From: Lumnitzera littorea
Taxonomy: Eukaryota; Streptophyta; Magnoliopsida; Myrtales; Combretaceae
Reading direction: 5' to 3'
Assembly (NCBI GenBank): GCA_024138015.1
Contig: JAMXBB010000010.1
Span: forward strand, 7,266,197-7,330,196
DNA: 64,000 bases
Shown: positions 14,051 through 26,715 of the stretch, one piece after another
Numbering within the stretch: position 1 is the stretch's first letter
How the letters are laid out: every line of letters starts with the position of its first letter
Made by a program: the position numbers and the translations under genes
The notes under the pieces: generated by a model
Database searches by the model: none
What the model saw: the letters and a program-made list of their open reading frames with translations, nothing else
What the model was told of the DNA's origin: nothing

Positions 14051-15359
14051 GATCAACAATATTAGTGATATTATAAGAGTGGTCAGTGATGTAATATATG
14101 GCGACAGCAGCAGCAATAGCTGTGGTAGAATGATGATGGAGTGGAGAAATGTTGTTAAAAATATGAGATAACACAAATAGTATAATTATCAAAACCCTTT
14201 TCTAATGTAATAAAGTGCATAGAGACCCGAATCAAATAATGATATGTTCTAATCACCTGATTTTATAATTTCCTATTTCTTATCAATTATTCAACACATT
14301 TGTGAAAGAAAATAAAGTCTATTAATGATTAAGATAAAAGATAGGTTTACTTGGCATTTTCAGAGAGAGAGAGAGAGGCTTCACAACTTAAAAAATGAAA
14401 TTAGGACGAAGTGTTATTTTGATAAGTCAAGGATGCCATCAATGTTCTTTATTTTATAGTTTAATAAGTTATTGTGGAAAAGAAAAGCAAATATAGCCTC
14501 CAGCTTACATGGAACATATATTTATACATACTTTGAGTTTATCATTTAATTTGTGGTATAATAACTATACTAAAGTTAAATGCTCTAAAAATAGATGATC
14601 ACTATTTTCATTTCCTCAATTTTGATTGATTTTCTTCCTTCAATGTGGTAGCCCTCTTATCAATAGAAATGTGTGATGATAAAACCAAAAACACTGATGA
14701 GGACAAATTAAAAGTATAAATCATGATCAATTAGATCATTAGAAAAAGAGTAGGAAGATGTTAAGAGTTGGTTAAGAACATTCAAAAGTAAGTGCCAAAA
14801 TGCTCAAAAGCATTATGGGCTAGAAGTCATAGGTACCAAAAGTAGATTGAAAAGCTTGAAGTTCAAAAGCTTCTTTTGATTTTCTTCAATTTATATAATT
14901 TAATTTCAAGAGGCCACAATTTTTCGCATATGAATAGATATATAGCTTGTAATATGTTTTTAATGACTAATTTCAATCTACTTTTGCAAGGACTAAATGC
15001 TTCGCTATTTGGGTATTTTAGGAAGTCAAATTTTCTTAGTTTTAGCAAGATATTGTACCATTTAGGGTATCTTTATCATTTAGTAAAGTTTATCTTGTCT
15101 TATTTTTTTTCTTAAAAGAAATTTAGGACGTTCAAAAAACTTCCTTGCTATAACTCAAACAAAAGAGAGAGTGAGCAAGAGAGAGGGAGGGGGGGTGTAG
15201 TGGTAGGATGGGGGATAGTTAAGCGATCTAAAGAATTCAAGTATTTGAAATGGAATTATATAATATTAATACCAGTTAAAATTTTGAAATTTATTCGTTA
15301 TTTATCAAAACAAGACAATTGTAAAACTCGAAATCCAAATAACGAAATCTTATATATAA
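14051..15359. other. Non-coding stretch, simple repeats only
   Basis: Contains a short GA run (about 14361-14375) and a purine-rich GA/GGGGG tract (about 15163-15196). Overlapping open frames on opposite strands at 14863-15115 have no recognisable content. Confidence 0.4.
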
Positions 15360-15631
15360 ATTAGTGTAGATATCTAATTTTTGTCCCTTTGTAATCTTAA
15401 TTTTTATTCTCACAAAAAGGGTCCTAATTCAAAAAATAAAAATAATAATAATAATTTGAAAAAATGATGAAAATACAAAAAAATGAAAAAAGAAAAAATA
15501 TATAAAGATTTTTATAGGAAGAAAATTATTTTAGAGTCAATTGTTTTAGTTTAGCTTAGTTCAAAAAATTATTTTAGGAAATCGGGTAGTTTAAGTATAA
15601 TTTAATTATATCGAATGTTAAGGCACAGACA

Positions 15632-15705
15632 AACAACCTAATGGATAAATATTAGAGTATTAGATTAGATTTAATTTGAGATTTTGGGTTCGAGCTTCGC
15701 CAGAC
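15632..15705 (+). other. tRNA-like A box/B box pair (SINE-head-like)
   Basis: caacctaatgg (about 15633-15643) resembles a pol III A box with G-to-A changes. GGTTCGAGCTT (about 15689-15699) matches the B box consensus GGTTCGANNCC at nine of eleven positions. The spacing suits a tRNA-derived promoter. It lies in the U3 part of the solo LTR and could be a SINE head or chance similarity. Confidence 0.3.
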
Positions 15706-15818
15706 ATTTATTTGATTTTATTAAATCGGATTTTAATTAATTTGGATCTAGTTTAATTATTATCAAATCAAATACAATAGATACAATAGGTACAATTAGA
15801 TACGATATGGTTTGAGTT

Positions 15819-15826
15819 TATAAATA
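15819..15826 (+). promoter_or_regulatory. LTR TATA box
   Basis: TATAAATA about 455 bp inside the solo LTR, followed by sequence that turns abruptly C-rich, as at a retroelement U3/R junction. Confidence 0.5.
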
Positions 15827-17892
15827 CACACATTCACGTTCAAAAAAGGGGGACACAACACTCACGATCAGCTCTCAATCAGTCTTTTCCTTCCCTTAAA
15901 TACCATTGCCACTAGACCATAACTCCAAGTCAGCTCCCATTCATTATACTCCAACCCTAATGATGCCATGCAATTCTCAATTGTGTCCAATTAGCCCACA
16001 GATCATCACTGTTGCACGTTGTGTCTACTCCACAACGTTGCATCATACGCTAGAGATCAATACAAGTAGCATATACACTCACGATTAACTCGCTACACAG
16101 CTGAATCTGATCACTACTGAATCAAATTCCTACACAACCGAATCTCCAGCAATCCCCTGACGTGATTCTACGTGAGAACAACATGGCAATCCAAAGCTCC
16201 TTGACCAAACATCCGACAGCAACAATTCCATGCCCTAATCGAAAGTCAATCCCGTGTACATGATCGAGCTTCATCATTGATGCACCCAACAGCATATTAC
16301 GAAGCCAAAATACAATTCAAGCCCTTCACACCGCGCCATCTAATTCATCCCACGCCATCTAATCCGTCTCTCGCTTGAACCAGCGGCAACTACGCTACAA
16401 TCACATTCACACTTCACCAATACTTGACTGAAGCCAACCCCTTCATGCCACAACAAACTAATAGAATCTCCTTCAACAATCTACAAAGCCTCATTCCCCT
16501 TAGCAATTCCCCTGACGACCGAATCTCCATCAATAATCTATAGCTGACATCACCCGACACAAGCCGAGATTCTGAAGTCTACAATGAGCCCCTAGATTGT
16601 TCCTAATGCAATTCAACCCTAATCTCTTGACGCCAAATTACAATCCTCACCATCCACTTCACAAGCCGAAGCAACCACGTCTATAACTCGACGACCAACA
16701 GTACATTGCATTCTCTTATCTTGGCTGATCCCCATACTCGCATGCAAACAGGATCAATTCAAGGTTCGGTTTCTTCAAATTTTTTTTTCTTTCTTTTTTT
16801 TTCATTATTATATTATATTATGTTATTATTTTATTAGATCTTTAATAATTTAAGATAGTATATGTAATTGTGTTTATCTAATAGGATATTTCTTTAGTAT
16901 TAGTTTCCACCATATAGATTAGGTATATTATATTAATTTAAGTGAATGTTTATTTAATAAATAGCAATATAGATATAAAGACATATATATATTAGATAAG
17001 GGATTATTAAGATTGGTTTTTATTACATATATATGTTATTATATTAATTATACTTTATTAGTTAACATAATATATGATATATGTATATGTTAGTTCAGGA
17101 GTTTTAGTATTAGTTCTTATACCAATATATCATATAGAATTAATTTATTTTGATAGATAGTTATATATAGGTTATTAAGATTGGTTACTTTTTAGGATTT
17201 GGTCTCATTTAAGGATTTATCTTATAGAAAGTGTTTTTTTTTTCTTTAAATAAAAATTAATAAAAGACCTTTTTTTAAAAAAAAAATAGGATTGTTAGAG
17301 CATTTTTTTTATAAAACAAAAACACTCGGGAGTTAGGACCCTTTTAGATTTTATTTAAATAAACCAAATTAGTAATAATGTAAATTCGGTCGGTTTTCGA
17401 AAATTAAAATAAATCAACACATTAAAGATTTTTTGGAAAGAATTACGATCGTCTGATCCTGGCTAGTGAGTACGTAGGCACCTTTGAGGCAATAATAAAA
17501 TATGTAAAAACTTAGATTCTTTTTCTTTTATTTATTTATTTTTTAAATATTATACTTAGAAGAATAATCCTAATTTCAGTAAATAGATAGTGGTACTCGT
17601 TAGGGTTTAATAGGTTAACCCCTGAATTTGGAACCCTCTGGTTCTTCATTCAAAATCAAAATAAAAAACTGGTAACTAAATCATAATCAATCCACCCAAT
17701 TGGTTACGGTTTCTTTTCTTTTCCCGACTTTGATCGGGTGGCGACTCCAAAAATTATTTTCAATAAAAACTGGAATTTCCTAATTTCTTTAGTCAAAGAT
17801 TAATATTAAATGGGTTATGGTTTAATATTAATCGGAAATGGGGAAATCAATTTTAAATAATAGAAAACCGAAAAAATAGGCTCGACAATTAG

Positions 17893-20611
17893 TTTATAAT
17901 AAAATTTAACAAAATGACATAAAACGATAGAAACAATATTTAAGATGATAAATGGAAGAATCAACAAACTACAACCATAAAATTTCAAACTTGCAAATTG
18001 AGGATATCCCTAAAATTCGTTCAATTAGACTTAGATTTAATAATAAGGCCCTAAAAATTAAACAAGCAACCTTGTGAAATTAGATTTTAGAAATAAAGTA
18101 CTAAAATGTTGGTATAAGCTAAGACGATAAAACTAATCAATTTATTTGTGAATTTCTGAAATTATGAAAACCTTACTTGAAATTGCTGAAGTCTTGGAAA
18201 AAAATTAGATAAATAAGAAAAATGAATAAATGGTATGTAAAATAATATTAATAAACTATATATGACATTATGTAATTACTTAGTTAGTAAAGTAAGGGTT
18301 TTAGAAGTTATAGTAAAAACTTCCATTTGCAGTTAACCATTAATCTAAGAATTAACTATAATATAGACATGTCTAATTAAATATTGAAAAAGGTGACTCA
18401 AGGTTTCTCGAAGCGATAGATTGAACTAATTGATTAAGCAAAATCTAAGGGTTAAAAGTTGATTTTACAAAGACTATTAAATCAATTATTTCTTTTAAAA
18501 ACCCTTAAAATTTTATCAGTAAATAAAATTAATTAACTGATGTACATAATGTGTTGTAACCCTAAAACCATGGTTTTCTAACCAAATATATGTATTCTAG
18601 GTGTACTGATTAATTAGTTGTGTCTAATACCCTTTTGATTGAATTTTCAAGTTTTGAATATTAATGTAGGTTGAATTTTCTATTGAAAGCCATGGAAGTC
18701 AATAGTGATGAAGTTTCAACTAAGTTGAATATGAATATAGCAAAGGGAAGAGTGAAATGCGAGTTTTTAGTGAAATTGAGTAGATTTGGTAGTTATAAAA
18801 GTTTCTATAGAAGTTTTGGATAAGCTGATAAAGGAGTTTATAGCTACAGAAAGTTGTGTAGAAACTTCAATGATTGTTGGTGAAGACTAATGACATGTTG
18901 AAAATTTTGTAAAAGCTTCTCAGATTAAGATAACTTTAAATATAACAATAGAAACTTTAGTAGAAGGTTTCTCAATATAGAAACCATAACCTAAATCCCT
19001 ATAGAAGATTTTATATCAAATAATATGAGTTAAAACCCTAGAATAAACTTAAGTAGAAGGTTCCATAACCCTAAGATACCTTAGTAAAAGGCTAAGTGGA
19101 AGTATTAAGAACCTAAAAAACTTAATAGGTGGTTAAGTAAAAGATTTAAATAACTTATGAAGAAGTAACAACACTTAATACTTGCCACCAACATTTGTTG
19201 AATACTAAAAGAATGTTAGGTTTAAACAAAAGTACAACAATTAAAGCGTAATTACTTTAATTAATTTCATAAAAACTAAAATACGATTTATAATATAAGG
19301 ACTCATAACTGTAGATCTAGGTAAGTAAGATCATTGTTTAATAACATTTTACAATACTATATAAAAGTACTTAAAGATTGATGTGCTTTGTTTCTTTCCC
19401 TAATCTTAGTCAAACTAAGTGATAGCAAAAGAGGTTGCGTCGGGGCTAAGAGTAGTGGGTTCGAAGGTAGTCATGGAGGAAGATAAGTCTTCATTGCATA
19501 AACTTGGATTTAATTGAAACCGTGGCACCATATGTGTAATCTCCTTAATCTAAATTAGAGCAAACGTAAGTTACATGACACTGTGCTAGAGTAAGGAGCA
19601 AATAGATATGGATAATTCTATTTGTCTTTTGTCTTAGAGCCCATTAGGCCATGTAAATAATCTAAATTAACATGTAGTATTTTATTTATTGTAAACAAGA
19701 ATTAGAATTTCTTTCATAAATTTTTTTATATAAAAAAAAACTCCATGTAAATTTTTATCATTTTTCAAATGAATTATATAAATTAAATTTTTACTTTTTC
19801 TATTTTATTTTAGATATTGATCTAAAGATGCTTCAAAATTATTGAGTAGTATTTGTCTTGTGAGTACCAAATCTATAATAACAGTTTCTATCATTGGTTG
19901 ATATATATAGTAAGAGTGTTACAATTTTTTTGCTCTTGGATCATGACAGATACTCTATGTACGATAGTAATTTTTAGTCTTTATCAATACTATGCTTTTA
20001 TTCTTCATATTGTGAGTTTATCACACTTCTATGCTGCATCAATCATGATGCAATAAGATATAAAATCTACAATCAATAAACTCTGTGAACATATCAAGTC
20101 CAAATAAGCAATGCAAATAAACTGTTATGAGTTTGATACTGAAAGAATTCCAATGTATAAGTAAGAAATATGTCATCTGATAACATTAACAAAGTAACAT
20201 AATTTTTTTCCTGGCTTTGATACAATATGTTTGTTAAATTAATTTTATTTTGTTATATAAAAAAGACCCATTTTGCAAAGGTTATTAAATTAAAGGGTTT
20301 AAATTTTAGGGCGAAAATCCATATTACATATAAAGTATTTTGCCTTCATAAGGTCCATATAAATTAAATTAAAAAAAAAAGAAAAAAGAAAAAATTCCTC
20401 TATGGAGATAAGCCACACCTACCTACGTGTCTTTGTAATGCACTTGAACAATATTTATTTTGTCTCCCAAAATGTTTTATTATATCAGATACAAGAATAT
20501 ATTCAAATATTTTTCTGCTTTTAATCAAGCCAACCAAAAGTCACCTTGTTGACACTAAGCAATTCAAGATTTTCTTGCCTCCAAACCAAAATGCATCATC
20601 TTATTGCATCA
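17893..20611. other. Non-coding stretch between the solo LTR and the LINE
   Basis: AT-rich, with many tagaag/agaaac/ttctc words between 18290 and 19170 that look like a decayed repeat. The only recognisable piece is 19396-19575, which resembles 37802-37985. The open frame at 19853-20056 is not supported as a gene. Confidence 0.4.
19396..19575 (+). repeat. Dispersed repeat, copy A (pairs with 37802-37985)
   Basis: Shared words in the same order as in copy B: cctaatcttagtcaaactaagtga / cctcagtcgaactaagtgac; ggttcgaaggtagtcat / ggttcgaaggtagtcac; cattg..caa.cttggattta / cattgtacaagcttgggttt; and attagagcaaacg / attagagtgagcg. Most differences are transitions. Identity and function are unknown; copy B lies inside the nested LTR. 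Confidence 0.6.
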
Positions 20612-20628
20612 AAGTAATGAAACATTTT
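20612..20628 (+). repeat. Target-site duplication, left copy, of the LINE
   Basis: AAGTAATGAAACATTTT occurs here and again at 40069-40085, directly after the LINE poly(A) tail. A 17-bp perfect match is in the usual size range for target-primed reverse transcription. Confidence 0.85.
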
Positions 20629-20935
20629 TAAGCTCTCTCTATAGTTTCTAGAGAGAGAATATTCTCTCAATTTGGAGAGTATCACACCATTAGGGTGTTT
20701 TCTTTCTATTATGCTTTGCTCATTGTTTTATTTATTCACATCACTTAGCACCTACGCACTCTTAACAATATTAGAATCTTCTTACTGAATAATTTGCATT
20801 GATTTTTGAAAATAATCATCCTTTGTTTTGTGTAAATCCATCTCAAGGTAAAAAAAAAAAAAAAATTTCCAAAGCTGAAATACAAAAAACTTTGCCATCT
20901 TTTGTTTCTTTCTACCCATTAATCAAATCTACTTC

Positions 20936-20940
<5 letters not shown>

Positions 20941-20977
<37 letters not shown>
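20941..20977 (+). repeat. (AG)n microsatellite in the LINE 5' untranslated region
   Basis: Eighteen uninterrupted AG units plus one A. GA/CT runs are common in 5' untranslated DNA of plant retroelements; this one is likely length-polymorphic. Confidence 0.9.
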
Positions 20978-20979
<2 letters not shown>

Positions 20980-21088
20980 CGTTAGCTTCTTTTTGTTTAT
21001 CTCTATAGATCCTTAATTTTCAAATCTAGAGTGCATTACATCCATTTGTTATTCACCACTTCTCATATCTAGCTTTATCTTGTAGACT

Positions 21089-22640
21089 ATGGCTTCATTA
21101 CATCAATTTGGGACCCAACCATTAGCAGAAACTAATGAAATATCTTTTGAAGAGCTTTTGGATCCTGTGAAGAAGACTGAGATTGAAGTTCTATTAGTGG
21201 CAAAAATCATGTCCTACAAGGTATTAAATAAGACTATTGTGACAAATATTATGCGAAATTCATGGAAGGGTTTTGGAATTATTTCTATATCTTTCATTCA
21301 AGTGAATTTGTTTTTGGTTGGAGTAAAGGATAAATCATTTAGTAAGAAATTATTGAATGAATGTTTGTACGCTATTATTGTTATATTGGAGGAGTAGGTT
21401 GCTAATCTTAAGCTTGAGGAAGAAGTTCCTGATAAAATAATTGTTTAGGTTTAATTACATGGATTGAGATTAAAGCATATGACTAAAAAAAGGGTGAGAG
21501 TGCTAGGAAACAAAACTGGGGAAGTAGTTGATGTAGAAGCTTGTCATTTGTTTTTGGGTGAGCATAAAGCTTTTCAATGTGTAAGACTGAGATTTCCTAT
21601 TAGTAGTCCTTTAAAGTCATATTTGTAGGTGAATGAACACAATGGAAGGATATATAGGATCTTGTTTAAATATGAAAAGCTTGACAACTAATGTTATAAC
21701 TATAAAAGATTAAAGCATTTCAGTAAAACATATCAATTTGAAAGCTTAAAAGATGAGTATATGGGTCCTGCTCTCAAGGGATTTTCTTGCAATAATGGTA
21801 GATTCTAGGGGAAAGGAAAATATCCAACCAAACATCACACAAGCAGCAGATCAGGAAACTATTAGCCTTAAAACACCACCTAAAACAACCTCTACAACAT
21901 CAACTAAGCTAAACACAAACCCTTCGACCTTTGATACCATGCTACCATAAAAACCCATCATCACAATAAGAAACAAGATGTTCATAATAACCCTTCACCC
22001 AATTTACCTGTAGAAAAAAACTCTCTTTAATATATCCAACATTTCAGACATACACTTACTTCCTAAACAAAGCAACAAAGTGAATCATACCAACAAGTTG
22101 CCCAATGTCGTGTAACTAACCTAAACACAATTGAGCCTTCAAGAGGAGAATAGTGAAAGGGAAAGGTAAGGATAAGGAAGTTGATATATACTTAGATTTG
22201 TCTACAACTTCAAAGGAGGTGAATGAGCAATCTATACAGAATGCTATTATTAGTGTCAAGTAATAAGAGCTTGCATCTTCTTTTCAAAAACTTTCCTTAA
22301 AGAGAAATAGAGAGGATGACACATTGAATGCTAAAATAAAGAAGATGAAACTTCTAAGGTAAGAAACAATTACTATTTAGGATCATGTATGTGTAGATGA
22401 TATTATGATAGAAAAACCGGAAAAAGAGGAAAAAAAACATAGAAAAAAGGCAAAGAAAAAGAAAAAAAAGGAAAAAAATGACAAAAAAAGTTACAACAAT
22501 TGCAAAAGTGGAAAAAATAGAGAAGAAAAAGCTAGAAATACAATAAGAGTATCAAGAGAGATAGTGGAGGAATTTTGTTAGGTAGATGTTCCTATCAACA
22601 ATTGTGATATGGGTAGTGGTGGTTAGCCCTGATTAATCAC
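21089..22640 (+). pseudogene. LINE ORF1 remnant (DUF4283-like domain plus zinc knuckle)
   Basis: Starts at ATG 21089 (MASLHQFGTQPLAETNEISF). Residues about 35-102 follow the pattern of the DUF4283 domain found in plant LINE ORF1 proteins (ending ...NLFLVGVKDKS, then a leucine-rich part). After a stop at about 21395 the frame continues with ...LRLKHMTKKRVRVLGNKTGEVVDV, typical of the same protein. A zinc-knuckle-like segment lies at about 21672-21735 (ILFKYEKLDN, stop, CYNYKRLKHFSKTYQ), with later Cys positions lost. The 3' half (22140-22560) is Lys-rich. In the family, ORF1 binds RNA and accompanies ORF2 in retrotransposition; this copy is inactive because of several stops. It lies just upstream of ORF2 on the same strand. 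Confidence 0.65.
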
Positions 22641-22649
22641 ACAAAGGCC

Positions 22650-25600
22650 ATGAACTTTCTATGTTGGAATTGTCAAGGGATTGGGCCACTTGAGACACTT
22701 TAAAATCTGTATGGCTTGATAAGTAAAAATAATCCAGTGTGGTTTGCTTATTAGAAACAAAAAACAAAAAAAAAAAATCATTTAGAAAGAATAAGGAATA
22801 GGATGAGATTTGGTGGAAGTTTCTATGTTAAAAGAAGAAGGATAACATGGGGGGTTGCCTTATGGTCAAATGAGAGTGTTAATGTAACAATTTCAGTAGT
22901 CAAAGATGAATTTATATACACTGATGTTAACTTGGTTGGAGGAGACAATATTGGATAGGTTACTTGGGTCTACTCTCCAACTGATTTTTACAAGAAGAAA
23001 ATGTTGTGGAATACAATTAAACAACTAGCGCCTATGTGTAATAGCTAGTTAGTAGTAGGAGATTTTAATGTAATGTTATATGAGCATGAAAAGGATGGTA
23101 GAAGACCTATAGAAAGAAGAGTAGTGAATGGCTTTCAATCTATGATTGAGGAATCCAATTTATAAGATTTTGGATTTATAGGTCCCAAATTTACTTAGAC
23201 TAACAAAAGAGAAGGTGAAGCCGTTGTCAGAGAAAGAATAGATAAAGGATTGGGCTCAATTACATGGATAGAAAATTTTCCAAATTGTCAAATAGAACAC
23301 ATCCCAACTTTTTGTTCAGATCATGTGGCACTATTAATAAAGTTGGATGATAGAGATAACAAAGGAGCAAAAACATTTAGATTTGAAAGCATGTAGCTAA
23401 CATCAAAGGAGTGTAGAGAGATTGTTGGCGGTAACTAGTCTAGAATGCAAAATAGGTAGACATAGGAAGTCATTCTACACAATTTAGAGGCGTGTAAAAA
23501 CCATCTCATGAGTTGGAGTAAGGTAGCTTTTCCAAATAACAAAAAAGAAATTGAAAAAACAATGAGAGAGCTATCGTTAATTCAAGAGAATATGATGGGT
23601 GTTGACTTGGAAGAAGAAGACAAATTGTTTGGAAGATTGAATGAATTTTGGGAAAAAGAGGAAAGATTTTAGCATCAAAGAGCTAGAACAAATTTATTGA
23701 TGTCGAGTGATAGGAATACTCCTTTTTTCACCAATAAACTATTAATAGAAGAAATAAAAATAAAGTGTTGTGAATCTAAAACAAAGAAGGTATTTGGGTT
23801 GAGAAGGAAGAGGATATTGTAGGGGAATTCAGGTTGTTTTATGAGAATCTATTCACTCCTACAAGTTGGTTAGAAAGTTTTGATAGCTTGGAATGGATTA
23901 GACAAACTGTGAGCACTGAGATTAATGATGTTTTATGTGCGAATGTGGATGAAATGGAGATCAAAATGGCCACCTTTCAAATGGTAGCGTTAAAAGCATC
24001 AGGACCAGACGGATTTTCAAAGATATTTTATAAAAAATTCTAGGATGTGATTGGAGACATGGTTATAAATGCAGTAAAGGATTTCTTCCATACAATTACT
24101 TTTCCTATGAATCTTAATGAAACCGATCTTATTCCTATACGTAAAGTACCTAAGCCTCAAAAAGTGTCTCAATTTAGACCTATTAGTCTATGTAAGTTTT
24201 TGTACAACATCATCTCAACAGTGCTTGTAAATAGACTTAAAACATTTCCTAGGTAACCTAATGTAAAAAAATCATAGTGTATTCATTTAAGGAAAGATGA
24301 TTCATGATAACATTTTCATTGCGCATGAGGTTTTCCATTTTTTAAAAAACAAGAAAAGAGGAAAAACTTCTTATTGTGCTTTAAAGATTGATACGAGTAA
24401 AGCTTATGATCATATGAAGTGATCCTACTTGGAACAAGTGCTTTAAAGATATGGTTTTAAAAGAAAGTGGGTTTCTTGGGTTATGAAGTGTGTATCTTTA
24501 GTTAGTTCTAATTTGGTGGTAAATGGAAAAAGAGTTGGTAAAGTCATCCTAAAGAGAGGTCTAAGGCAAGAGGATCCCCTATCCCCTTATCTATTCTTTT
24601 TAATAGTGGATGTACTATCTAGAGGATTAGAGAAGAGATTGGGGGAAGGGAAGCTACCTGGCCTAAAGATTAAACCTATTTGTTCTAGACTTTCTCATCT
24701 CTTTTTTGTAAATGACTCCTTATTTTTCATGGAGGCAAAACAAGGAGTGGCTGAATTGGTGTCTATGCTTCACACATACTACCATGATTTAGGTTAGCAA
24801 GTAAATTTTGATAAGTCCAATATTTACTACAATAAGAATGTCCAAGAAGAGAGCAAAAGAAGAGTAAGGGGGTAGTTTTAAAACTAAAGATAATCCAAGA
24901 CACTATCTTGGACTTCCTACATTATGGGGGAGGTCTAAATATCAAGCACTTGGCTTTGTCAAAGAAAAAGTTCTCAAAAGGCTTAAGGGTTGGAAAAATA
25001 GACTCTCAATTGAAGCTGGTAAGGAGATCCTGATTAAATCTGTCACTACAGTTATAACTGCTTACTCTATGGCTTGCTTTGCTTACCTTAAGAACTAATG
25101 CAATGAAGTTTCTACTCTTTTGGTAAGATGTTTTTAGGCTCAGAAAAAAGAGGAAAGAAGGATCCATTAGGCAAGCTGGAATAAATTAACGTAAACAAAA
25201 GAAAATGGAGGACTGGGCTTTAAAGACTTAAGGCTTTTTAATCTATCTCTCCTAACAAAGCTAGTTTAGAGAGTTAAAACAAACCCCTCTATATTGTGGA
25301 TATGAGTCTTAAAAGGAATATATTTTTCTAGGAATGATTTTAAAAATGCAAAGAAAGGTAGTAAGGCTTCATGGGCTTTGAGTAGTTTAATAGAAGGAAA
25401 ACAAATTCTTTTTTATGAAGCTTTTTGGCAAATCAACTCTAGATTAATAGTAGGAGTATAGAAGAATAAATGGGCCCCCTTTATACAAAATTACAAACTA
25501 TCTACGAATACGGAGGATGAGTGGATGGACATGACAGTAAGGGAATATGGCAAAGTTGAGAACATACCTCAATGAATCAAATATCTGGAGTATCAAGAAT

Positions 25601-26715
25601 ACATCTCTCAGTAACCATGTTAGAGATGATACCCTTATATGGCCTTACAATCACCATAGAGACCATTAGTAGTCAATATACCATTTGTTAAAGAAAAAAA
25701 TAGTGCTTCACGAGTCTAGCATGGCAATAACAAGAAGATTACCAAAGCATCAATGGAAAAAAATATGGAAGTTTCGAACTTTACCTAAAGGTCATCACTT
25801 TCTCTAGCATGTTTCCACGAATACGTTACCTACAAAAATGAACTTGCACAAAAGAATTGAATTAGTATTACTACAATGCCCTTTCTATAAAGAAAATGAA
25901 ACTACAGAATATATGCTATTCGAGTGTGATTGGATGGGGGGAGTATGGTTCAGAAGCTTAAGAGTATGTGTAGATAGAGGAAACGAAGGATCTCTTTTGG
26001 AGTAGGTTAAGAGAGCATTAAAAGACTCATACAACCTTAGATTTGAAGTCGAGGGAAAGCTCTGTATGGTTATATGGAGTCTATGGAAGGAACAATGCCA
26101 TGTAATGTATGAAGGTGGATGGTTGGAACCAAATGATTTGATAAGAAAGGTGAGAGCTTTATTTCAGTCATGGAAGTTAGATGAAGTCAAAGAAAACAGA
26201 TCGTCAGAGCATTAAGATGAGAGACAAAGCAACCAGATCTAGTTTAGACCTAATGCAAACTCTCAAAATCAATGTCGATGCCTCATGGGTAGGGAAGAGG
26301 GTCAAATCTACAGTGAGTGCTGTAGTTCGAGATAGTTCAGGAATAGTTGTGGTGGAAAGACTTTGGTAAGTCTATGTTTGAATGCGGAGGAGGTTGAAGC
26401 CTTAGCAATGTTAAAGGGTATGAGATTAGCTTGTGTAAACAACTAAGAGATGGTATCGTTTGAATTTGATTGCAAGACAGTTGTACAAGCTATTAATGGG
26501 CAAATCGAGTTTGTGCATTAAGCTACATGAAGACATATTCAAAAAATTAGGCTTTTGGCTAAGAGCCCCTTTAAGCATTTTTCTTTTCATTATGTAAATT
26601 GTAAAGCTAATAAAGTGGCTGATTAGGTAGCTTCAAATACAAGAAGAGAGATGTGTCCCATGGATTGGCGGTGTAACCTCCCATCTTAGCTCCTAAACCT
26701 TATCTATTTAGATAG
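22650..26715 (+). pseudogene. LINE ORF2 remnant (endonuclease, reverse transcriptase, zf-RVT, RNase H)
   Basis: Begins at ATG 22650 (MNFLCWNCQGIG), the usual start of plant LINE ORF2. The AP-endonuclease part keeps GDFN (23058-23069) and SDH (23316-23324), both in the ATG frame. The reverse transcriptase part (about 23830-24850) keeps KASGPDG, FRPISLC, NRLK, LRQEDPLSPYLF and a metal-binding site now read as FVNDS instead of FADD. A zinc-binding segment follows (about 25745-25960, KIWKFRTLPKG...CPFYKENETTEYMLFEC). The C-terminal RNase H (about 26250-26690) begins LKINVDASW and contains EFDCKTVVQAI. At least one frame change lies between endonuclease and RT and another within RT, and many stops (mostly TAG) interrupt it. 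The copia element cuts the last codons; reading resumes at 39959. Confidence 0.85.
26711..26715 (+). repeat. Copia target-site duplication, left copy (GATAG)
   Basis: GATAG precedes the 5' LTR; GATAA (39954-39958) follows the 3' LTR. They differ by one transition, and the surrounding LINE sequence is continuous across the join. Confidence 0.7.

Larger units (their letters stand above)
15365..17887 (+). mobile_element. Solo LTR, Ty3/gypsy (Tat/Ogre-like)
   Basis: Seen: it starts with TGTAGATATCTAATTTTTGT, ends in ...GGCTCGACA, and is flanked by a perfect 5-bp duplication ATTAG (15360-15364 and 17888-17892). A TATA box (TATAAATA) lies at 15819-15826, followed by a C-rich transcribed-leader-like part. 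The words gagtacgtaggca (17468-17480) and gggtggcgactcc (17736-17748) are ones I associate with Tat/Ogre-lineage LTRs. Length is 2523 bp. No internal domain, primer-binding site or second LTR adjoins it, as expected after LTR-LTR recombination. The lineage call rests on recalled motifs; the solo-LTR call rests on the ends and the TSD. Confidence 0.75.
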
